Origin: an uncultured Prevotella sp.
GTDB taxonomy: Bacteria > Bacteroidota > Bacteroidia > Bacteroidales > Bacteroidaceae
Assembly: GCA_934254985.1 (NCBI GenBank)
Contig: CAKQMS010000009.1
Location: 18,381 to 82,380, forward strand
Direction of reading: 5' to 3'
Length of the DNA: 64,000 bases
Shown here: positions 16,516-25,773 of the stretch, piece after piece
Position numbering within the stretch: the stretch's first letter is position 1
Layout of the letters: each line of letters begins with the position of its first letter
Program-made: the position numbers and the translations under genes
Notes under the pieces: generated by a model
Told to the model about the DNA's origin: nothing
The model's database searches: none
Seen by the model: only the letters and a program-made list of their open reading frames with translations

Positions 16516-19500
16516 ATGAAAAAAACACTACTTTCATTAGCTTTGATGCTTGTGGCATTATTGCCTGTTTCGGCTCAAAGGGTAACAAAGGGTATGCAGA
16601 AGGTAAACGTCAAGGAGCTACAGAAGACGCTCAACAAGAATGACGTTTCGTTTCTCGCAGTACCAGAAAATGTAGACGGCATCATCCCTACTCAGGGAGT
16701 TGCCAAAGTAAAGAAGCCTAAAACTATAGCAAGATTGCCACGTCGCGATGCTGCCGTTACAGATACTGTGCAGTATTTTGCTATAGCTCAGTCTTTCCAC
16801 AAAGACTATACATTTATTTATGAAGGTGGTGAGACATACAGCTATAATATAGGTCTTGCTCTGAATGGCACAAAGGCTACTATCACAAATCTCTTTGATA
16901 TGTATAATCAGAGTGCTACTGCATGGGCTCGTAGCTACGACTACCCTGTAGATGGTACATATGATGCAGACGCTAAGACCATCACCATCCCTACTACAAA
17001 GGAGGGTATTGTATGTGGTAACTATGGCGGTTATTATGATACATATCTTGTAGCTGGTAATGTAAGTACTTCTGGTACTATCGACCCTGCAGAGTCGTTG
17101 GTATTTGATGTCACTACCGATGATGCAGGTAACATCACAACTCTTACAGCAAGAACAAACTTTGCTGTAAAATATCAGTATGGTACTGTTCGTGTATACA
17201 AATCGTTCAAAGCCAACTTGCCTGTAGAAGGTGTTGCTAATCTTAAGACTTTTACAGAGTCTCTTGATTTTGGAGAAGATTTCATAAATAATAAGGTTGA
17301 AAAGACAGTTACACTTTATAATACTGGTGGTAGTGATGCTGAGTTCGCTTTGGAAATTGAGGCTGAAGACGATGCTTTCACTTCAACGATGACTACTGGT
17401 GTTGTGCCTGCTCATAGCTCATTGGATTTGCCTGTTACATTCTGTGCGTCAAAGGCTGGTAGCTATGAGGGTATTGCTACTTTGACTTACGATAATGGAG
17501 AGGATGAAGCTACCTTGGTATTCGACCTTGCTGGTGCAGCTAAGGCTTATCCTGACTATTCTGCTGCTTTCAAGAGCGATAAGTTTGATGTTACAACCAA
17601 CATCGAGTTCCCATTCGAGATGACAACTCTTGAGGATGGTACACAGGTTGCTATGTCTGGTACTCATGGTAAACGTGGTAGCTCTTGGCTCCGTCTTGAC
17701 TTTGTTGTTCCTGAAGGTAAGCTTGCTACTGTAAGTTGGAAGGGTATCAGCAACAACGTAAGCAATTGGTATCAGAATGCTGGTGGATATTTCGTAGATA
17801 CTCTTGAAGGTGTGAAGGCTTCTTGGACAGGAGCTAACGAAGATATGTCTGGTAGTTGGCAGTTTGCTCCTGGTGCTCACTTTATCCGCTTCCAGTATGA
17901 TGGCGAGGCTTATACTGGTCTTGAAGACAACCACCTCTATGTCTACGATATTGATTATAAAGAATCAGACCTCTTAAAGGATGCAGCTGTTGTTTTAACA
18001 CCTGAGGTATCTCTTGGTACAGATGTGCTTACTGCTGGTGGCTCATGCACAAAGACTGGCGTGATAACATTGAAGAACAAGGGTGAGAATAATCTTGTCA
18101 TCAAGAAGGTAACTGCTGACAATGCTGAGTTTACTACCGATATTAGTGGTCTTAAGGCTGTTCCTACTATGGAAGAAATAAGCATTCCTGTAACTTTGGA
18201 AACAAAGACTGCAGGCGAAAAGTCTGCTACTTATACTATTGAAACCTCTGCTGGTACATTCACAGCCGTTGTTAAGGCTTCTATTATGACAATGCCTGAT
18301 TTCGGTAGTCTTGTAAAGGAGGGTGCTGAATATATCACAAGTTGGGACGTAAACCCTGATGCTCCATTCATTATCAAGGATGGCAAGGCTGTTAACAAGA
18401 ATGCTGGCGACAATTCTGTAAACGAGACTGCTTGGTTCAGAATGAACCTCAATATCCCAGAGGGTAAACTTGCTTATGTATCATGGAAGGGTAGATGCTA
18501 TGGTCGTCCTATAGACGAAGTAAACTATTCTCACTTATATAGTAGCTATATCATGGTTGAAATGACTCATCCTTCAACTGCAGGAACTGCTGCAGCCTAT
18601 GGCTCAGATGTTGATGTAAGCTCTTCAACTCTTGAGGCTGATGAAAGCTGGGCAGACCATCTTGTATGTGTGCCAGGAACTCATTCTTATAGATGGGGAT
18701 GGCTCCATAATGGTGATGGTATAGTTCCTGAAGGCGACTGCGCAGAAATCTCTGATATCAGAATTCATGTTATTGACTTTAAAGACGAGGGCGTTGAGCT
18801 TGAAACTCCTGAGGTTAAATTCGATACCACTTATGTTGGCTACAACAGATACACAACAGCAAAGATTACTCTTCGCAACACAGGATCTAAGGATCTTACA
18901 GTCGAAGAGATAACTGCAAACGACCCTTTCTATGGCATAGAAACAACTGAAATTGCACAGTTCAACAAGACTATTGATGTAACTCTTTGGTTCTATCCTG
19001 ATGAGGCTGGAGAATTCAATAAAGATCTTACCTTGAAGACAAGTGCTGGTGATGTTGTTGTAAAGTGTAGCGGTGTAGCACTCGATGCTGAGAAGGAAGG
19101 CTACGTACTCTTAGGCGACTTTGAGAACCAGGCTTATGGTTGGAGTACTGCAGACTTAGATGGCGATGGCGAAACATGGAACCTTGGCTACAACCTTTGG
19201 GGTGACCAGCCTCAATATTGTCATAGTGGTAAAGAGTGCTTAGCTTCTATTTCTTATAGCAATAATCTTGGTGCAGTAACTCCTGACAACTGGACAATGT
19301 CGCCTGTAATAACAATCCCAGAAGATGGTGCTCAGCTCTCTTACTATGTTGCTGCTTTCAGTCCAAAGCGTTTTGAGGAAACATATAGCATGTATGTTCA
19401 GCCTTACGATGATAATACACTTGATATTAATGCTGTAGCAGAAACAGAGCCTCTTATCAAGGAAACTCTGAAAGAAGAAAATGGTGCTGAAGATGGATGG

Positions 19501-19782
19501 ACTCTCCGCACATTCGACCTTGCTAAATATGCTGGTAAGCAGGTGGTAATCTGCTTCCGTCATCATGATTGCAACGGACAGTACATTCTTCGTCTCGACG
19601 ATGTCAACGTGAAGCGTAATACTTCAAATGGTGTTTCTAACCTTATCAGCAATGTTGCTGGCAACTCTGTAAGATACTTCTCTGTAGATGGTCGTCAGAC
19701 TAACAGCTTGCACAAGGGTATCAACATCGTTCGCTCACAGAAGGAAGATGGTACAGTCGTTGTACGTAAGGTGTTGAGATAA
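16516..19782 (+). CDS. Large secreted protein with Ig-like repeats, choice-of-anchor-J-like domain and sorting tail
   Basis: This 1088-residue protein has a clear signal peptide (residues 1-20, ending VSAQ). Three Ig-like modules of the ASPM/SPD-2/Hydin kind begin near residues 247, 498 and 766 (for example VTLYNTGGSDAEF, ITLKNKGENNLVI, ITLRNTGSKDLTV). Two related beta modules with IPEGKLAYVSWKG-like sequence lie near 388 and 638. Residues about 861-1040 (GDFENQAYGWSTADLDGDG, LDDVNV) resemble a choice-of-anchor J/cleaved-adhesin domain. The last about 38 residues (YFSVDGRQ...KGINIV) resemble a type IX secretion sorting tail. It is probably a surface or released adhesin-like protein. The next gene, 56 nt on, also has such a tail. 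Confidence 0.8.
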   Translation: MKKTLLSLALMLVALLPVSAQRVTKGMQKVNVKELQKTLNKNDVSFLAVPENVDGIIPTQGVAKVKKPKTIARLPRRDAAVTDTVQYFAIAQSFHKDYTFIYEGGETYSYNIGLALNGTKATITNLFDMYNQSATAWARSYDYPVDGTYDADAKTITIPTTKEGIVCGNYGGYYDTYLVAGNVSTSGTIDPAESLVFDVTTDDAGNITTLTARTNFAVKYQYGTVRVYKSFKANLPVEGVANLKTFTESLDFGEDFINNKVEKTVTLYNTGGSDAEFALEIEAEDDAFTSTMTTGVVPAHSSLDLPVTFCASKAGSYEGIATLTYDNGEDEATLVFDLAGAAKAYPDYSAAFKSDKFDVTTNIEFPFEMTTLEDGTQVAMSGTHGKRGSSWLRLDFVVPEGKLATVSWKGISNNVSNWYQNAGGYFVDTLEGVKASWTGANEDMSGSWQFAPGAHFIRFQYDGEAYTGLEDNHLYVYDIDYKESDLLKDAAVVLTPEVSLGTDVLTAGGSCTKTGVITLKNKGENNLVIKKVTADNAEFTTDISGLKAVPTMEEISIPVTLETKTAGEKSATYTIETSAGTFTAVVKASIMTMPDFGSLVKEGAEYITSWDVNPDAPFIIKDGKAVNKNAGDNSVNETAWFRMNLNIPEGKLAYVSWKGRCYGRPIDEVNYSHLYSSYIMVEMTHPSTAGTAAAYGSDVDVSSSTLEADESWADHLVCVPGTHSYRWGWLHNGDGIVPEGDCAEISDIRIHVIDFKDEGVELETPEVKFDTTYVGYNRYTTAKITLRNTGSKDLTVEEITANDPFYGIETTEIAQFNKTIDVTLWFYPDEAGEFNKDLTLKTSAGDVVVKCSGVALDAEKEGYVLLGDFENQAYGWSTADLDGDGETWNLGYNLWGDQPQYCHSGKECLASISYSNNLGAVTPDNWTMSPVITIPEDGAQLSYYVAAFSPKRFEETYSMYVQPYDDNTLDINAVAETEPLIKETLKEENGAEDGWTLRTFDLAKYAGKQVVICFRHHDCNGQYILRLDDVNVKRNTSNGVSNLISNVAGNSVRYFSVDGRQTNSLHKGINIVRSQKEDGTVVVRKVLR

Positions 19783-19838
19783 TAGATAAAAACATCTAAG
19801 CTAATAGATATAATAATCTAAGCAAAAAAAGAAAAAAG

Positions 19839-21626
19839 ATGAAAAAGATATTATTATCACTCTTTGCATTGCTTGCCTCGTTTGAGGTGAGCAATGCTCA
19901 GGTTTCAGGAATGAACATAGGCTATTGCCATGGCAAACTTGGTCCTTTCCCTTCAACTTCAGATACTTATTTCTCTGATCTTTCTACAAAGAAGCAGACA
20001 TGGACAAGTGGTGCCATACTTATTAAGAAAGAGAGAATTAATAGTCTTGCAGGCAATCAGATTCGCGAAATCCATGCTGGTCTTATCTCTAAGCTTAATG
20101 TAGACTCGCTTGCTGTATGGGTTAGCGAAAGCCTTGATGGTCCAGTTCTGAGTACTGATACTATAGTAGCTCCTGCCAAGGGATGGAGTACAGTTGCTCT
20201 TACCAAGCCTGTAGATATCACTTCTGATATGCAGACTCTGTATGTGGGCTATTCATACCATCAGAAGAGTACATCAAAGGCTATGAGCTGCACAAAGACT
20301 CCAGAACCTGGCTATTCATGCTTCATCCGTTCGGGTAACGATGAGTGGAAGGATTATAGCAACGACTATGCTGTTAGTGTTGAGGCTATGGTATATGGCG
20401 ACAAGTTGCCTAAATACGATTTGACTTTGAGCGCTCTCGATGTGCAGCAGAACTATGTTGTCGACAATGGCAATCTTGAATTCACAATGCAGGTATTCAA
20501 CAATGCTACTGTGACTATTAACGGATTTGATGCAGTATGTACAGTTGATGGTTCGGATGATAAATATACCGTACATTGCGATTCTTCTATTGCCTACAAC
20601 GAGTCTAAGACCATTACAATGACTATCAGTCCTACTGCTATTCAGACTATGGTTCCTGCTACTCGTACGCTCACAGTAACTTTGACCAACCTTACTGAGG
20701 GTGAAGACGAAATACCAAGCGACAATACTTTGTCGGGCACTTTCAATGTTACTCTTCATAGCTTTGTCCGCAACGTGCTCTTGGAAGAGTTTACTACTGA
20801 GAAATGTACCAACTGCCCACGTGTAGCAAGCTATGTACATGATGCAATGAACGAGCCTGAATTCCAGGGACGTCTCAACACTATGGAGAATCATGCAGGA
20901 TATTATACCGACTCATTCACAGCAACATTCCATAATGATTGGACATGGTTCTACGATAATCAATATGCTCCTGCAGTATTGTATGATCGTCATGCTGAAG
21001 ATGGTGAGGCTACTGCTGTTACTTGTCCTAATAGCAAGCTCGAATTGTTTGAGGGTATTCGCAAGCGTTTGCGCGAAACAGCTTTCGTAAGCTTGAAAGT
21101 ATCTGCCGATGTAGATGGTGAAAACCAGAAGATAAACATTAAGGTTACTGGTACACGTGCAAAGGAGAACTTCACAAAGAATCCTGCTCGTATAACTGTT
21201 GTGCTTACAGAAACCAACCTTGCAGCTATTTCTCAGGCTGGTGCTGGTGGCGATTATACTCACTATAATGTAGGTAGACGCGTAAACAGCATTTGGGGTG
21301 ATGTGTTAGAGTGGAATGGTGATGACTACACCTACGAGTGCTCTATCCCTTACACTCAGAACTATATTCTCGACAACCTCGGCATCTTGGCTTTCATCCA
21401 CGACTATGATCCAGATGACAAAACAAAGTGTGATGTAGCAAACTCTGCAGCTATAACAAGTGCTGAGTTTACGGGTAAGGCTACAGCAATCTTCGCTCCT
21501 AATGCTTCAACTAATGACTCTAAGGCTCTATATTTCGATTTACAAGGCAGAAAGCTTTCTGCACCAACTAAGGGATTTAATATCGTTAAGCGTAACGGAC
21601 GTTTCATAAAGCAAATATTGCATTAA
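19839..21626 (+). CDS. Omp28-related secreted protein with sorting tail
   Basis: This 595-residue protein has a signal peptide (residues 1-21). Two beta-rich domains precede the Omp28-like region from about residue 311: VLLEEFTTEKCTNCPR, with a CxxC pair at residues about 323-326, then NHAGYYTDSF and DWTWFYDNQYAPAVLYDRH. The C-terminal end (LYFDLQGRKLSAPTKGFNIVKRNG) is a sorting tail like that of its neighbours. Omp28 of Porphyromonas is a surface protein; the thioredoxin-like CxxC suggests a disulfide or adhesive role, not proven. It probably shares an operon with the preceding gene. A paralogue lies at 60660-62471. Confidence 0.85.
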   Translation: MKKILLSLFALLASFEVSNAQVSGMNIGYCHGKLGPFPSTSDTYFSDLSTKKQTWTSGAILIKKERINSLAGNQIREIHAGLISKLNVDSLAVWVSESLDGPVLSTDTIVAPAKGWSTVALTKPVDITSDMQTLYVGYSYHQKSTSKAMSCTKTPEPGYSCFIRSGNDEWKDYSNDYAVSVEAMVYGDKLPKYDLTLSALDVQQNYVVDNGNLEFTMQVFNNATVTINGFDAVCTVDGSDDKYTVHCDSSIAYNESKTITMTISPTAIQTMVPATRTLTVTLTNLTEGEDEIPSDNTLSGTFNVTLHSFVRNVLLEEFTTEKCTNCPRVASYVHDAMNEPEFQGRLNTMENHAGYYTDSFTATFHNDWTWFYDNQYAPAVLYDRHAEDGEATAVTCPNSKLELFEGIRKRLRETAFVSLKVSADVDGENQKINIKVTGTRAKENFTKNPARITVVLTETNLAAISQAGAGGDYTHYNVGRRVNSIWGDVLEWNGDDYTYECSIPYTQNYILDNLGILAFIHDYDPDDKTKCDVANSAAITSAEFTGKATAIFAPNASTNDSKALYFDLQGRKLSAPTKGFNIVKRNGRFIKQILH

Positions 21627-21783
21627 GGTTTAATATTAGTAACGTGTTCAGGATAACGTGATATAATAACAAACTAAAAAATCGAATCGTGCGGATAGCA
21701 TTATGCTATTTGCATGATTCGATTTTCTTTTTAGAATATTGTCTCTCTATAATTATTGCCACCTATATAATATAGGTATTCTA

Positions 21784-22698
21784 CTAAAACTCTATAACAT
21801 TCTCTCCTTTCCAATCGGTATTGACAGATATGCTGAAATTATAATTATCGGATGCTGAAGGTGGAGCTATATTGGTAAAGAGGTTGCCTTTATAGCGTGT
21901 AATCATATTTTTGCTTACAGCAACGTCTTCAAAGGTTTTTGTACATACAGTCTCGCCCGAAGCGTTGAGGGCTGTAATGGTCATCTTTAGCTTCTTGTCA
22001 TCCGATTGTGGGAATGTATAAACCTCGTATGTGTTTACACCTGCCTGTACGTTTCTTATTTCCGTCTGTCTGCTGTTCACAGATCCTGCTCCTGTATAAC
22101 CGCTTAGGGTAGACGAGCCGCCTGTATAATAGAACTTCAGTTGCTTAACGTTCTCTGGTATCTGGTCTGCTATTTCGAGGCGGAACATGGCAGTAACTCT
22201 TTCCATTACTACATCTATATTGTTGCTGCCAGCCACCAACTCAATCTCTTCATAATAATGGAAAGTATCCGATAGTTTGTTGCCTTCAAATGTAATCTTG
22301 TTTATATCTGTCGTTGTAGCATTCTTTTCGTTTGAATGAGCAACTATAACCAAGTGGTATTTTCCTTCAGCCAATTTCATAGTTACATTAGCAAAATCAG
22401 CGTCTGTAGACTTCTTATTTGCAGAGTATACACGTTGTCCTTCTACGTTGTAAATAGATATGGTAAGCTTCGTACAGACTTTGCCTATAGGTTCTATGGC
22501 GCGTGTGCCCTTTGCTGCAGCATTCTGATAGTTTGCGTCAGCTATTCCGCCTATGTGTATAGATAGGCTCGCATTGCCGTCAGAAGATGGTTGAGATGTT
22601 GGTGGTTCTTTGCTTAGTAGTTCGTCGAGCGATACTTTCTCACATGATGCTAAAGCCAGCGATAATGCCAAAAGGCATATTAGTTTTAGTTGTCTCAT
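21784..22698 (-). CDS. FimB/Mfa2-type fimbrial anchor-like lipoprotein
   Basis: This is a 304-residue protein from the ATG at 22698 (MRQLKLICLLALSLALASC, lipobox cysteine about residue 19). An ATG 45 nt upstream would put a polar leader before the signal peptide and is less likely. The body shows the FimB/Mfa2-like pattern: LTISIYNVEGQRVYSANK, FANVTMKLAEGKYHLVIVAHS, NIDVVMERVTAMFRLEI and YKGNLF near the end. Such lipoproteins anchor or regulate fimbriae at the outer membrane. No fimbrial shaft gene is adjacent, so it may be an orphan or serve another surface structure. A TATCTTTG box (complement of 22741-22748) lies upstream. Confidence 0.7.
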   Translation of the reverse strand: MRQLKLICLLALSLALASCEKVSLDELLSKEPPTSQPSSDGNASLSIHIGGIADANYQNAAAKGTRAIEPIGKVCTKLTISIYNVEGQRVYSANKKSTDADFANVTMKLAEGKYHLVIVAHSNEKNATTTDINKITFEGNKLSDTFHYYEEIELVAGSNNIDVVMERVTAMFRLEIADQIPENVKQLKFYYTGGSSTLSGYTGAGSVNSRQTEIRNVQAGVNTYEVYTFPQSDDKKLKMTITALNASGETVCTKTFEDVAVSKNMITRYKGNLFTNIAPPSASDNYNFSISVNTDWKGENVIEF

Positions 22699-22926
22699 AA
22701 TTGTTTTGTTATTTGAAAGGTTAGTTCGTTTATATTGCTCCAAAGATACAACTAATAATCGAATATATCTCGATTTGTTGAAAGTTTTTTCTCTTTTTCA
22801 TGTAAAAAACTATTTTTTCTTGAATATTGATAGATGATAATGAAAAAAAATCTTCCGTTTAAACACTTCTTTTAACCGCTTAAACCTGCTGTGTGTACAT
22901 TTATGCCATTTTAGGTGTAAACAGCA

Positions 22927-22958
22927 TTTGTTAGCATAAAATCAATTTCTTATATTTG
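22927..22958 (+). promoter_or_regulatory. Promoter for the 23035 lipoprotein gene
   Basis: TTTG at 22927-22930, a 20-nt spacer and TATATTTG at 22951-22958 match the Bacteroidota consensus. It sits in the 337-nt divergent gap with the FimB/Mfa2-like gene, whose own -7 box is on the other strand at 22741-22748. Confidence 0.65.
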
Positions 22959-23034
22959 CAACGTCTTTTAGTAATAATAAGGCAAAAAGTAACCTGCTTG
23001 TATAACATTAAAACAAAAAGAAAGGGAAAAAGGA

Positions 23035-24033
23035 ATGAAAAAGGTTTTTAGTAATTTTATTGTTAGAATGAACAAGACAGCCTTTGTGTTTGCTACAGCG
23101 GCTGTATGTGCGTTAGGTACAGTATCTTGTGGTGGCGACGACGATGGTGATGAAGCTGGCGGTGGTGGTTCGTCTGCAGGCAATACTGAGTCGGGTGTGA
23201 TTCAAACTCCAACAGGAGGAGCGGTACGAGTGGCTAAGGCTGGAGAATATACCTTCTCATACAATAGCGACGGCTCTCTTGCTTCCTTCTTTGATGGTGA
23301 TGTGACATTTAATGCTACCTATAATCCATTTACGTTGTCAAGTCATTACCAGAGCTCAAGTTTTGAGGAAACAATTTCTTTCGTTTTATCTCTGAATAAT
23401 AATGGTTATATCTCGGGCGTCAGCACATCAGGAGTATATACCAGTAAAGAAGAGAAGGAGGTAAGTAAAGGAAATGGCTCTTTCAGCTATGATGGTAGTG
23501 GTCATTTGACACGTGCCGTTTTCAAAGGTAGTGGTTCTATCGAAGAAGATGGTCAAAAGTATAATTATACATCTAAGAGTGATTATACATTCACATGGGA
23601 TGGCGGAAAGCTGGTGAAGGCTGTTTATAATTTTGTAGAGGGAGATGATACGGAGTCTACAGTCGTTGAATACACTTACGGAAGCGATGCTGTACAGAAT
23701 GTTACATGCCAGTATGTTCCGGCAATCATTGACGATGATATGATAGCTGCATTCTTCTATTTAGGTTATTATGGAAAGGGTCCATCTGTATTGCCTACAA
23801 GCTGTAAGGTTACCGATACAGATGATGAAGGAACAAATGTACAGACCTACTCATGTAGCTACACTCTGAATAGTGACGGAACCGTCAATACGTTTAATGG
23901 AATAGAGAGTGGAACTATGGTTTATGGCAACATTACTTCTTCTGGTTCTGAGACTGCAGCAAAGTCGGTAATGATGAATAATAAGCATGCTAAGGGCTTA
24001 CACAAGAACTTCTTTAAAAGAATAAGAAAATAA
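23035..24033 (+). CDS. DUF4595-like lipoprotein
   Basis: This 332-residue protein is exported as a lipoprotein: hydrophobic FVFATAAVCALGTVSC, then a GGDDDGDEAGGGGSS linker that keeps the domain off the membrane. The body is a series of short beta hairpins of the kind YTFSYNSDGSLASFF, GSFSYDGSGHLTRAVF, YTFTWDGGKLVKAVY and VEYTYGSD, as in DUF4595 proteins of Prevotella; function unknown. The ATG at 23035 follows a strong purine-rich ribosome-binding stretch and is preferred over the ATG at 23068. A terminator follows. Confidence 0.7.
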   Translation: MKKVFSNFIVRMNKTAFVFATAAVCALGTVSCGGDDDGDEAGGGGSSAGNTESGVIQTPTGGAVRVAKAGEYTFSYNSDGSLASFFDGDVTFNATYNPFTLSSHYQSSSFEETISFVLSLNNNGYISGVSTSGVYTSKEEKEVSKGNGSFSYDGSGHLTRAVFKGSGSIEEDGQKYNYTSKSDYTFTWDGGKLVKAVYNFVEGDDTESTVVEYTYGSDAVQNVTCQYVPAIIDDDMIAAFFYLGYYGKGPSVLPTSCKVTDTDDEGTNVQTYSCSYTLNSDGTVNTFNGIESGTMVYGNITSSGSETAAKSVMMNNKHAKGLHKNFFKRIRK

Positions 24034-24054
24034 ATAAACCTATCTAAAAAGAAT

Positions 24055-24093
24055 AACTCGCAACTTTGGTTAATATACTAAAGTTGCGAGTTT
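24055..24093 (+). terminator. Rho-independent terminator after the DUF4595-like gene
   Basis: Bases 24055-24070 pair with 24078-24093 at 15 of 16 positions (AACTCGCAACTTT and its complement). TTTTGTTTG follows. Confidence 0.8.
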
Positions 24094-24127
24094 TGTTTGT
24101 TTAAATAATGAAGTTAACTGCATCATT

Positions 24128-24233
24128 CGACTAACCGCGGTTAGTCGGTCATCGAAGCCTGCTTCGATGGGCTACGAAGCTATATTACTTTACCTACTAA
24201 CCTTGGTTAGTCGAAAGACGCAGCTTATTGCGT
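24128..24233. repeat. Cluster of four palindromes
   Basis: Bases 24128-24147 form a perfect 20-bp palindrome with half-site CGACTAACCG. Bases 24150-24169 pair CATCGAAGC with GCTTCGATG, 24196-24211 pair ACTAACC with GGTTAGT, and 24218-24233 pair ACGCA with TGCGT. The first and third share the ACTAACC arm. The cluster lies between two converging genes and outside their terminators, like a REP-type element. Confidence 0.7.
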
Positions 24234-24261
24234 TGGAATCTATAGTTAATAGCAACAGGCA

Positions 24262-24305
24262 ATAAAAAAGGCATTAGAATATTGTTTTGCCAATATCCTA
24301 ATGCC
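24262..24305 (-). terminator. Rho-independent terminator for the minus-strand TIG lipoprotein gene
   Basis: Bases 24270-24284 pair with 24291-24305 at 14 of 15 positions (GGCATTAG...). On the minus strand the stem is followed by a T run (24261-24269). Confidence 0.8.
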
Positions 24306-24330
24306 ATAATATTAAGAGAGTGGGGGAATT

Positions 24331-25686
24331 TTACTTGTTCTGATACTTAACTACAACAGTATTAGAAAGCATTGACTGACCAGCAGAAATATACATACCT
24401 GTGGTCTTCAATGTCAAGGTGTTATTTTCAAATCCTGTTTCGATAGGTGCTTCATTCTGAATCATCTCGTAATTCTCATTGTAGTCACCTGCAAGCAACT
24501 TGTTAGGAACATATGTAGAAGTTGTTACGTTGCGGTTGAGTAGGAAGCCAAGGAACAAGTCTTCACGAGTCATCATGAGTGCGAAGATGTTAACCAAGTA
24601 TGCAGGCTCTGTTGTGTTAGGGCATACGCGGATGCTCTTATTTGTTGTGAAATTGTTGGTGAAAATCAAATTATATTCAGAAAGATCACCATTCTCATAT
24701 TTCGCAGTTAGGTTCTCTTGAGATTCTGCATTTGCTTTGTCCAGGATACCTACAAGGTGGCCCTCAGCATCGTAGTTCCAAGCATAAACAACCTCATCTC
24801 CTGTTGTCATGCTAAAACCTGTGCTGCTGGTTATACGACCATTCTCGTCAAGAGTATAAGTTAATTTCTCCAATGGCAAAGTTACAGGTATTACAGTTAC
24901 TGTATTTCCGCTGTATGCAAATTCCCACACATATTGATCATTTGTGGTAATCTTCTCCAATGCACCATCATTGTTGTAGTGGAATGTAGCAGTAAGAGGT
25001 TCGCTGAGCATCGGATGATCAGAAATAGTGATGCTTTCGATTCTGCGATCTACGTATACTGCTGTTGTGCCCAAAGCCCAAGTGGAATTGCCGCGAACGA
25101 GAAATACTGTATATTCGCCTTCTGCCAAATCAGCAGGAACAGTAAACTTAACGCCGTCTGCTGCAACTGTTGTACCAACAGTTGTACCCTGTGGAGTCTT
25201 ATCGGTCATATACGATTTAGTAGCAGCGTTGGCAACAGGAATCAATACAATCTTGTCACCCTCTGCGAAGCCGATACCTGCGATAGTTACTTCCTTACCC
25301 AATGCGAGACCGCTTGGCACAGAAATCGCTGTGATAGGGTTTTCTGCTGCAAGAAGAGTCATAGAACCCAATGTCCACTTGTTGTTCTCGACCTGCAAAA
25401 CAACCTCTACCTTGCCCTTGTTGAGAGTGTAAGGAACGGTGAACTTAGCACCACTTGTTGCCATCTTTGCATTTACGTTGACAGCCTCACCATACTCAGG
25501 AACGAGCCAAAGAGTCTGACCTGCAGCAAAACCTGTGCCCTGGATAGTAACCTCGGCACCAATCTTAGCTGACTGAGGGACAGTTGGGTTTGAAACAGGG
25601 TTGCTTGGTCCATCATCGTCAGATGAACATGCTGAGAATGTGATAACCGCACAAAGCATCAGCATCATAGAAATCAATTTCTTCAT
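24331..25686 (-). CDS. IPT/TIG-like surface lipoprotein with DUF4595-like C-terminal half
   Basis: This 451-residue lipoprotein has signal MKKLISMMLMLCAVITFSAC and then SSDDDGP. Two similar modules follow, each with GxEVTIxGxGFAxG (about residues 47-60 and 130-143) and each ending in a WxLGTxxV-like strand; these are IPT/TIG-type folds. The second half (HYNNDGALEKITT, WEFAYSGNTVTV, YTLDENGRITSST, YAWNYDAEGHLVG) resembles the neighbouring DUF4595-like protein. Both genes converge on a palindrome cluster. A role in binding carbohydrate or other surface ligands is possible but not shown. Confidence 0.7.
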   Translation of the reverse strand: MKKLISMMLMLCAVITFSACSSDDDGPSNPVSNPTVPQSAKIGAEVTIQGTGFAAGQTLWLVPEYGEAVNVNAKMATSGAKFTVPYTLNKGKVEVVLQVENNKWTLGSMTLLAAENPITAISVPSGLALGKEVTIAGIGFAEGDKIVLIPVANAATKSYMTDKTPQGTTVGTTVAADGVKFTVPADLAEGEYTVFLVRGNSTWALGTTAVYVDRRIESITISDHPMLSEPLTATFHYNNDGALEKITTNDQYVWEFAYSGNTVTVIPVTLPLEKLTYTLDENGRITSSTGFSMTTGDEVVYAWNYDAEGHLVGILDKANAESQENLTAKYENGDLSEYNLIFTNNFTTNKSIRVCPNTTEPAYLVNIFALMMTREDLFLGFLLNRNVTTSTYVPNKLLAGDYNENYEMIQNEAPIETGFENNTLTLKTTGMYISAGQSMLSNTVVVKYQNK

Positions 25687-25773
25687 AATGTTTTGGTTTT
25701 AATTGGTTAATTAATAAAGATATGTATATAAACTCTCTTTTCCTTTATTGTCTTTAGCGATTGTGACAATCGT

